A model generated the notes under the pieces. It was not told the DNA's origin. It worked only from the letters and a program-made list of their open reading frames with translations, and did no database searches. Source: Candidatus Omnitrophica bacterium CG07_land_8_20_14_0_80_50_8 (GTDB taxonomy: Bacteria > Omnitrophota > Gorgyraeia > 2-02-FULL-51-18). From it: 6,149 nt of DNA. How positions within the stretch are numbered: position 1 is the stretch's first letter; every line of letters starts with the position of its first letter. Both the position numbers and the translations under genes were made by a program. The DNA is taken from NCBI GenBank assembly GCA_002779345.1, contig PEWW01000027.1, positions 1 through 6,149 of the forward strand, given 5' to 3'. Positions 1 to 4,358 of this stretch are shown piece by piece.

Positions 1-152
1 TGGCGGAAGTTATTTTGTCGACGAAGAAACTCATTGCGTTTGATACGTACGACGAGATACCGGAAACAGGCCGTTTTGTCCTGGTGAGCGATCAGGATGT
101 GCGCGGCGGCGGTATTATCCTGAAAAACGTGGAGTATTGCGGTGTCATTTGA
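1..152 (+). CDS. cysN: Sulfate adenylyltransferase large subunit (CysN-type), C-terminal end only
   Basis: An open frame enters from the left edge (first full codon at 3) and gives 49 residues before TGA at 150-152. It begins AEVILSTKK and contains FDTYDEIPETGRFVLV followed by a RGGGII turn, the pattern of the last beta-barrel domain of CysN/NodQ GTPases. CysN is the GTP-dependent subunit of ATP sulfurylase; with CysD it converts sulfate and ATP to adenosine 5'-phosphosulfate (APS) in the cytoplasm. The protein stops right after this barrel, so no APS kinase domain is fused at the C-terminus, which fits the APS-type reductase that follows. The end overlaps the next gene by 11 nt, indicating co-transcription and probable coupling. 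The GTPase domain is outside the window, so the call rests on this short tail and its neighbour. A related EF-Tu-like GTPase is the main alternative. Confidence 0.72.
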   Translation, partial: AEVILSTKKLIAFDTYDEIPETGRFVLVSDQDVRGGGIILKNVEYCGVI

Positions 153-882
153 TATTCAAAAAATAAATGCCGACTTCGCCGATAAGTCTCCGCAAGAATT
201 TTTACAATGGGCTGTCGGCGCTTTTTATCCGCGGATCACCATGGCCTCCTCGTTTGGCGCGGAGGATATGGCGCTCATTGATATGTTCGCAGGGCCGGCC
301 GGCCGGTTGGCTTTGCAGGACAAAACGATCCGTGTGTTTACGCTGGACACGGGCCGTCTCAACGAAGAGACTTATGAACTGATAGATCGCGTCCGGGCCC
401 GATATAAGATTGCGATCGAGTCCTATTTTCCCGACCCCAGGAAAGTGGAGGCGCTGGAACGCACGAAAGGATTTTATTCGTTCAGGGAATCACTTGAGAA
501 TAGAAAAGAATGCTGTTCGATCCGAAAAGTCGGTCCGCTGGCCAGGGCGCTTCAAGGCACGGCGGCGTGGATCACGGGTCTTCGCCGCGATCAGTCCGTG
601 ACGCGCGCCGGCGTTCAAAAAATTGAAGTGGATGACGCGCATAACGGGATTTTTAAAATCAATCCTCTCGCGGCCTGGACGAATGACCAGGTGTGGCAGT
701 ATCTGCGTGAGCAGGGTGTTCCTTATAGTAAACTTCATGAGCTGGGTTATTCGTCTATCGGCTGTGCGCCCTGCACGAGGGCTATCAAGCCCGGAGAAAA
801 TATCCGGGACGGTCGATGGTGGTGGGAAAGTCCGGAACATAAAGAGTGTGGATTGCATTTACCGAAACGTGAGAAAAAATAG
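142..882 (+). CDS. cysH: Assimilatory adenylyl-sulfate (APS) reductase, CysH family
   Basis: This 246-residue protein reduces APS to sulfite and AMP using thioredoxin, the second committed step of sulfate assimilation in the cytoplasm. Visible family motifs are SSFGAED at 36-42 (nucleotide-binding loop), LDTGRL at 68-73 and TGLRRDQS at 145-152. Cysteines 124-125 (KECCSIRKVGPL) and 208/211 (GCAPC) are the four ligands of a [4Fe-4S] cluster. That cluster marks APS-reducing rather than enterobacterial PAPS-reducing enzymes. Cys236 in KECGLH is the catalytic nucleophile near the C-terminus. The start is GTG at 142, inside the end of cysN, preceded by GGAG at 131-134 with a 7-nt spacer. The length is normal for the family and no key residue is missing. 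APS specificity follows from established knowledge of the cysteine pattern. Confidence 0.95.
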   Translation: MSFDIQKINADFADKSPQEFLQWAVGAFYPRITMASSFGAEDMALIDMFAGPAGRLALQDKTIRVFTLDTGRLNEETYELIDRVRARYKIAIESYFPDPRKVEALERTKGFYSFRESLENRKECCSIRKVGPLARALQGTAAWITGLRRDQSVTRAGVQKIEVDDAHNGIFKINPLAAWTNDQVWQYLREQGVPYSKLHELGYSSIGCAPCTRAIKPGENIRDGRWWWESPEHKECGLHLPKREKK

Positions 883-891
883 TGTTCTGGT

Positions 892-944
892 GTATAGGAA
901 TTAGGAGTTAAGACATAGAAGTCCCTATCTCCTAACGCCTATAC
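892..944. repeat. Imperfect inverted repeat between cysH and the ABC ATPase gene
   Basis: GTATAGGAATTAGGAG at 892-907 pairs with CTCCTAACGCCTATAC at 929-944: 14 of 16 positions are complementary, with a 21-nt loop. No T-run follows, so it does not look like a classical intrinsic terminator. The word set (TTAGGAG, CCTAACGCCTATAC) looks like a dispersed small palindromic element. It fills most of the 93-nt gap after cysH. The transcript could fold here and affect stability or read-through, but that is inference. Confidence 0.6.
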
Positions 945-975
945 GCTATCCGCTGAAGCAGGAGTTAGTCATTGC

Positions 976-1815
976 ATGAGAGTGGTGCTCAAGCGCGTTC
1001 ATAAAAGTTTTAAACAAAAAGGCCAGCAGGTCCAGGCGTTGCATGATATTAATTTCTCTGTCGAGGAAGGCGAGTTTATTTGTGTGATCGGGCCTTCGGG
1101 CTGTGGCAAGTCCACACTGATTTCACTCATCGCGGGGCTTGAATTTCCGGATTCGGGGCAGGTGTTTGTGGATGATAAAATTGTGGAAGGTCCTTCAAAA
1201 GACAGACTCGTGGTGTTTCAGGAGGCGGCGCTTTTTCCATGGTTGACTGTTTTGGCTAACGTCGAGTTTGGTTTAAAGATCGCCGGGGTCAACCAGACCC
1301 AAAGAAGAGACTGCGCTCTTGAGGCGATCAAGATGGTGCATCTATCGCGTTTTGTGAACTCGCACCCCCATGAGCTTTCCGGCGGGATGAAACAGCGCGC
1401 GGCGCTGGCACGGGCCATTGTGATGGATCCCAAAATTTTATTGATGGATGAGCCTTTCGCGGCGCTGGATGCCCAAACACGCCAGATGCTTCAGGAAGAA
1501 CTGCAGGAACTCTGGCAGAAGACTAAAAAAACGATCCTGTTTGTGACACACAATGTCCGCGAAGCTACCTTTTTGTCAGATCGCGTATTTGAAATTACGG
1601 CCAGACCCGGGACTATTAAAAAAGAATACCTTATTTCAATTCCAAGACCGCGCCGGGAACAGGATCCGCATCTTTTGGCTGTTCAGACCACGATTATGGG
1701 TTCTCTGAAAGACGAGATTGAAAAAGTGGCTAAACAAGAACTTGATATTGATTATGAGATTTCTAAAACAGGTGTTGTCACGCCGGTGGACCGCAATTTG
1801 GGGAGCAATATTTGA
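976..1815 (+). CDS. ABC importer ATPase, NitT/TauT/SsuB family
   Basis: This 279-residue cytoplasmic nucleotide-binding subunit powers an importer. All ATPase motifs are present: Walker A GPSGCGKST at 39-47, Q-loop Gln82 in VVFQEAALFPWLTV, signature LSGGMKQR at 134-141, Walker B ILLMDE at 154-159, D-loop ALD at 163-165 and switch His192 in THNVREA. The FQEAALFPWLTV segment and the ITARPGTI stretch near 207-214 are typical of the SsuB/TauB/NrtD group, which serves sulfonate, taurine and nitrate systems. An extra C-terminal tail of about 50 residues follows the core. ATG at 976 has AGGAG at 960-964 with a slightly long 11-nt spacer. Its cognate permease and binding protein lie about 1.8 kb downstream, beyond the JAMM/carrier/cysteine synthase genes. 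Location between APS reductase and cysteine synthase suggests a sulfur substrate; the sequence does not say which one. Confidence 0.93.
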   Translation: MRVVLKRVHKSFKQKGQQVQALHDINFSVEEGEFICVIGPSGCGKSTLISLIAGLEFPDSGQVFVDDKIVEGPSKDRLVVFQEAALFPWLTVLANVEFGLKIAGVNQTQRRDCALEAIKMVHLSRFVNSHPHELSGGMKQRAALARAIVMDPKILLMDEPFAALDAQTRQMLQEELQELWQKTKKTILFVTHNVREATFLSDRVFEITARPGTIKKEYLISIPRPRREQDPHLLAVQTTIMGSLKDEIEKVAKQELDIDYEISKTGVVTPVDRNLGSNI

Positions 1816-1816
1816 G

Positions 1817-1850
1817 AAAGGAGGGGCTAGGGGAGGTTAAGCGGGGGAGG
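1817..1850 (+). promoter_or_regulatory. Purine-rich gap with three Shine-Dalgarno-like runs
   Basis: Between the ATPase stop and the JAMM gene lie AAAGGAGG at 1817-1824, GGGGAGG at 1830-1836 and GGGGGAGG at 1843-1850, all strong anti-SD complements within 34 nt. Only the last is well placed, 6 nt before ATG 1857. That ATG opens an 8-codon frame rather than the JAMM frame. The G-rich composition may be a repeat remnant. A role in ribosome loading is inferred. Confidence 0.45.
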
Positions 1851-1856
1851 AAAATA

Positions 1857-1880
1857 ATGACCTATTGGATACTTGTATGA
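1857..1880 (+). other. Candidate mini-ORF (MTYWILV) coupled to the JAMM gene
   Basis: ATG 1857 through TGA 1878-1880 encodes only seven residues. It has the best-placed SD in this gap (GGGGGAGG, 6-nt spacer), and its stop overlaps the JAMM start as ATGA at 1877-1880. This geometry suits termination-reinitiation feeding the JAMM gene. It could equally be chance, or the scar of an older start of the JAMM gene in another frame. No hallmark of an amino-acid attenuator leader is visible: there is no codon run and no adjacent terminator. Confidence 0.3.
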
Positions 1881-2308
1881 TTTTATTATCAAAAAAAACC
1901 TATGAGGCTATGATCGAGCACGCGAAAAAAGGCTTTCCGAACGAGGCCTGCGGCATCCTCGCGGGGCCGGCGCGGCCGCCACAACGCTTGGCGGACACTG
2001 GCCGCAGAACTGTCAGTGAATTTTTTCCTATGACCAATAGGGATAACGCCAGTATCAGCTATTTCATGGATCCCAAGGAACAGCTCGTTGTTTTTAAGAA
2101 AATGAGACAACTCAATATTGAAATGACCGCGATCTTTCATTCGCATGTGGCCAGTGTGGCTTATCCATCACGGAAGGACATTAGGCTGGCGTTCTATCCG
2201 GAAGTGAGCTATCTCATCGTTTCACTTTCGGACATAAAAAATCCGGTTTTAAGATCGTTTAAGATTAAAGATGAAAAAGTTTCTGAAGAAGAGATTAAAA
2301 TTGTTTGA
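1877..2308 (+). CDS. mec: JAMM/MPN metallopeptidase, Mec (CysO-cysteine peptidase) type
   Basis: This predicted zinc peptidase acts on a ubiquitin-like sulfur carrier. From ATG 1877 it is 143 residues and begins MILLSKKTYEAMIEHAKK, as this family usually does. An in-frame TTG at 1865 would add four residues but is poorly spaced from any SD. The JAMM motif is complete: Glu23 in NEACGIL, then His88-Ser-His90, Ser98 and Asp101 in HSHVASVAYPSRKD, fitting HxH-x7-S-x2-D. Known relatives either cut cysteine from CysO-cysteine (mycobacteria) or remove residues after the Gly-Gly of a carrier (Wolinella HcyD). The next gene encodes such a carrier with a tail after Gly-Gly, and a cysteine synthase gene follows. 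Residues about 31-48 (arginine- and proline-rich, PARPPQRLAD...) look like an insert and coincide with a DNA hairpin at 1976-1994. The family call is firm; the exact substrate is inferred. Confidence 0.9.
   Translation: MILLSKKTYEAMIEHAKKGFPNEACGILAGPARPPQRLADTGRRTVSEFFPMTNRDNASISYFMDPKEQLVVFKKMRQLNIEMTAIFHSHVASVAYPSRKDIRLAFYPEVSYLIVSLSDIKNPVLRSFKIKDEKVSEEEIKIV
1976..1995. repeat. Hairpin repeat inside the JAMM coding sequence
   Basis: CCGCCA at 1976-1981 pairs with TGGCGG at 1989-1994 around a 7-nt loop. The 20-nt element CCGCCACAACGCTTGGCGGA closely matches the hairpin at 5498-5518 in the gap before threonine synthase, with the same stem and the same start of loop. It is translated in frame as part of an atypical, low-conservation stretch of the JAMM protein, suggesting a small repeat has been absorbed into the gene. 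Confidence 0.5.
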
Positions 2309-2316
2309 GGAAAAAA

Positions 2317-2397
2317 CGTCATTCTGAACAAGCGGAGCGAGTGAAGAATCTTAGTGCAAGATCAGATCCTTCGTCGCTGGCGCTCCTCAGGAGGACG
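2317..2397. repeat. Dispersed palindromic repeat, copy A (CGTCATTCTGA... type)
   Basis: It starts CGTCATTCTGA at 2317, has AAGAATCT at 2344-2351 facing AGATCCTT at 2364-2371, and ends near a degenerate CTCAGGAGGACG at 2386-2397. Copy B at 4373-4444 has the same left arm length (35 nt) and the same inner pair. This is a widely seen MITE-like intergenic palindrome in bacterial genomes. Here it separates the JAMM gene from the carrier gene, and it creates a misleading open-frame extension upstream of the true carrier start. Confidence 0.75.
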
Positions 2398-2400
2398 ACC

Positions 2401-2406
2401 AAGGAG
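2401..2406 (+). promoter_or_regulatory. Ribosome binding site that fixes the carrier gene start
   Basis: AAGGAG lies 7 nt before TTG 2414, directly after repeat copy A. It supports the TTG start. The open frame extends further upstream to GTG 2354, but that part is only translated repeat sequence. Confidence 0.75.
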
Positions 2407-2413
2407 CAATATA

Positions 2414-2644
2414 TTGTCCAGCACGGACTCCGTTAAAATCATTTTAAACGGAAAACCGGCCCGGATCAAACCGGGCCTGACGGTCTCGGATCTTTTGATC
2501 CAACGGCGGATGAGGGCAGAGCTTGTGACGGTCGAACTGGATGGGACTATTTTACAGAAGCTGGATTATGACACTACGCAAATCAAAGAAGGCGACAAAG
2601 TAGAATTTGTATTTTATATGGGCGGAGGAGACTTAAAATCATGA
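2414..2644 (+). CDS. ThiS/CysO-like sulfur carrier protein with a tail after Gly-Gly
   Basis: This 76-residue ubiquitin-fold protein would carry sulfur as a C-terminal thiocarboxylate. It starts MSSTDSVKIILNGKPARIKPG, followed by a helix (TVSDLLIQRR) and the late strand pattern GDKVEFVFYMGGG at 60-72, the usual ThiS/MoaD end. The protein does not stop at Gly-Gly: Gly70-72 is followed by DLKS, so the carrier must be trimmed before adenylation. The JAMM peptidase encoded just upstream is the obvious candidate for trimming. The start is TTG 2414, 7 nt after AAGGAG; residues encoded upstream of it come from a repeat. The stop overlaps the cysteine synthase start as ATGA (2641-2644). Context favours cysteine (or homocysteine) synthesis over thiamine or molybdopterin synthesis, since no thi or moa gene is present. 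No ThiF/MoeB-type activating enzyme is in the window. Confidence 0.9.
   Translation: MSSTDSVKIILNGKPARIKPGLTVSDLLIQRRMRAELVTVELDGTILQKLDYDTTQIKEGDKVEFVFYMGGGDLKS
2624..2630 (+). promoter_or_regulatory. Shine-Dalgarno for cysteine synthase embedded in Gly-Gly codons
   Basis: GGAGGAG lies 10 nt before ATG 2641. It is formed by the GGC GGA GGA GAC codons that encode the functional C-terminal glycines of the carrier, so one stretch serves both as protein active end and as ribosome binding site. Confidence 0.8.
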
Positions 2645-3570
2645 GCCACAAACTCGACGCGAATATTTTGGATTTGATCGGCAATACCCCGATGGTGAAA
2701 TTGGCCAAGGTTCCCGAAAAAAATTCAGCGAGTATTTACGCGAAACTTGAAATGTTTAATCCCGGAGGCAGTGTGAAAGACAGGATCGCGCTGAATATGG
2801 TCGAACAGGCCGAAAAAAAAGGGATATTAAAGGCAGGGTCCACGATTGTGGAACCCACCAGCGGCAATACAGGCATTGGTCTTGCGATCGTGGGCGCGGT
2901 CAAAGGTTATAAAGTGATTTTGACGATGCCTGAGTCGATGAGCCAGGAGCGTATCCAGATCTTACAGAGTTTTGGCGCGACGATTATGCTGACTTCGGCG
3001 AAGGCGGGGATGATCGGGGCTGTCGAGAAAGCGCGTGAGATCGTCGCGACGATGAAGGATGCGTTCATGCCTCAGCAATTCATGAATCCTGATAATCCCG
3101 CGATGCACCGAAAGACGACCGCCAAAGAGATACTGAAGGATACGGACGGCGCAATCGACGCGTTTGTGGCGGGAGTGGGCACGGGCGGTACCCTCACCGG
3201 TGTCGGAGAAGTGTTAAACAAGCATAACTCAAAAATAAAGATTGTGGCCATCGAGCCTAAAAATTCGCATGTATTATCCGGAGGAAAGCCCGGACCGCAT
3301 CTAATCCAAGGGATAGGCGCGGGATTTGTTCCTGAGGTGTTAAACCGCCAGATCATCGATGAAGTGATCATGGTGGACGACCATGAAGCCTATCAAATGG
3401 CCAAACGTCTCTCCCGCGAAGAAGGGATATTTGCGGGCATCTCTAGCGGCGCCGCCTGCCTTGGCGCTTTGCAGGTCGCGAAAGTCTTAGGACTCAATAA
3501 AACAGTTGTGACCCTATTCCCGGATTCCGGCGAACGGTATTTGAGTATGGAGCCTTACTTTAACGTATAA
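2641..3570 (+). CDS. cysK: Cysteine synthase (PLP-dependent, CysK/CysM family)
   Basis: This 309-residue fold-type II PLP enzyme makes cysteine by replacing the activated side chain of serine (O-acetyl- or O-phosphoserine) with sulfide or a carrier thiocarboxylate. Visible elements are the LIGNTPMVKL start at 12-21, the PLP-binding Lys46 in NPGGSVKDR, the substrate loop TSGNTG at 73-78, the phosphate-cradling GTGGT at 180-184, QGIGAGFVP at 223-231 and the Ser of GISSGAA at 266-272 that holds the PLP ring nitrogen. NPAMHRKTTAKEI and QGIGAGFVP are closer to CysK than to CysM sequences. The preceding sulfur carrier and JAMM genes nonetheless match the mycobacterial CysM arrangement. The gene overlaps the carrier by 4 nt and is probably translationally coupled to it. 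Whether the donor is sulfide or protein-COSH, and which serine ester is used, cannot be decided by eye. Confidence 0.95.
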   Translation: MSHKLDANILDLIGNTPMVKLAKVPEKNSASIYAKLEMFNPGGSVKDRIALNMVEQAEKKGILKAGSTIVEPTSGNTGIGLAIVGAVKGYKVILTMPESMSQERIQILQSFGATIMLTSAKAGMIGAVEKAREIVATMKDAFMPQQFMNPDNPAMHRKTTAKEILKDTDGAIDAFVAGVGTGGTLTGVGEVLNKHNSKIKIVAIEPKNSHVLSGGKPGPHLIQGIGAGFVPEVLNRQIIDEVIMVDDHEAYQMAKRLSREEGIFAGISSGAACLGALQVAKVLGLNKTVVTLFPDSGERYLSMEPYFNV

Positions 3571-3575
3571 ATCTT

Positions 3576-4358
3576 ATGGAAATAAATTTTAACAGCCCAT
3601 TTTTTAAAATACTACGGCAAATCGTTTTTTATTTGTTTTTGGCAGCGCTGTGGCAGATTTTGTTTAATTTAAAATTTTGGCCGCGCTATCTATTTCCTTC
3701 CCCAGGGCAGGTATTTGAGACGCTGATTTACGGATTTAGAGATAAAACATTTTTGATAGCGATCGGGATCAGCTTAAAGCGTCTTTTAATCGGCTATGGG
3801 ATTTCTATGGTTTTTGGTACAACTTTAGGGCTTTTAATAGGAAAAATTAAATTTTTGGATGAAACGGTCGGTGGATTTTTGGTAGGTTTGCAAACCTTAC
3901 CCAGCATCTGTTGGCTGCCGCTGGCTATTCTATGGTTTGGATTGAATGAATCGGCGATCACCTTCGTCGTGGTGATGGGATCTCTTTTTTCGATCACGAT
4001 GGCGACCGACTCGGGTGTGAAAAATATTCAACCCATTTACCTTCGGGCAGGGCTCACGATGGGTGCCACGGGCATGCGCCTGTTTACTCACGTCGTTTTA
4101 CCGGCGGCCTTGCCCCAGGTTTTGATAGGTTTGAAACAGGGCTGGTCATTCGCGTGGCGCTCACTCATGGCCGGCGAAATCCTTTTTGTGAGCATGGGGC
4201 TCGGGCATCTGCTCAACGTAGGCCGGGAATTGAATGACATGAGCCAAGTAATCGCGGTGATGATTGTGATGGTCATGATGGGTGTCTTTATGGAGTTGCT
4301 TGTTTTTGGCACGGCCGAAAGACGGGTCAGACAAATTTGGGGGCTAGAACGGCAATGA
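3576..4358 (+). CDS. ABC importer permease, NitT/TauT/SsuC family
   Basis: This 260-residue inner-membrane subunit forms the channel of the importer. Hydrophobic stretches lie roughly at 14-31, 62-88, 99-120, 124-142, 172-186 and 222-244. The cytoplasmic coupling loop (EAA-like) runs from about 160 to 185 (GATGMRLFTHVVLPAALPQ), followed by GWSFAWRSLMAGEIL, a hallmark of SsuC/TauC-type permeases. The sequence PSPGQVFETL near 41-50 after the first membrane segment is also typical. It starts 5 nt after the cysteine synthase stop without a convincing SD of its own, so it probably depends on coupled translation. Its stop overlaps the binding-protein ATG (ATGA at 4355-4358). It should pair with the ATPase at 976-1815, from which it is separated by three cysteine-synthesis genes. 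Confidence 0.93.
   Translation: MEINFNSPFFKILRQIVFYLFLAALWQILFNLKFWPRYLFPSPGQVFETLIYGFRDKTFLIAIGISLKRLLIGYGISMVFGTTLGLLIGKIKFLDETVGGFLVGLQTLPSICWLPLAILWFGLNESAITFVVVMGSLFSITMATDSGVKNIQPIYLRAGLTMGATGMRLFTHVVLPAALPQVLIGLKQGWSFAWRSLMAGEILFVSMGLGHLLNVGRELNDMSQVIAVMIVMVMMGVFMELLVFGTAERRVRQIWGLERQ

Noticed and set aside
490..858. Long minus-strand open frame opposite cysH
   Set aside because: It has no recognisable domain and lies wholly antisense to a gene with full catalytic motifs. The same applies to the other minus-strand frames at 1218-1433, 1889-2146, 3072-3371, 3794-3997, 4088-4378, 4589-4891, 4752-4961, 4951-5163 and 5844-6077.
1857..2308. Frameshifted JAMM gene starting at ATG 1857
   Set aside because: The protein from ATG 1877 already begins like complete Mec-type proteins, and MTYWILV adds nothing recognisable, so a broken gene is not needed to explain it.
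2354..2413. N-terminal extension of the carrier from GTG 2354
   Set aside because: These codons are translated repeat copy A sequence. A well-spaced AAGGAG precedes TTG 2414, where the family-like sequence begins.
4337..4354. TTG 4337 as start of the binding protein
   Set aside because: It lies inside the permease gene without a placed SD; ATG 4355 in an ATGA overlap is the more usual coupled start.
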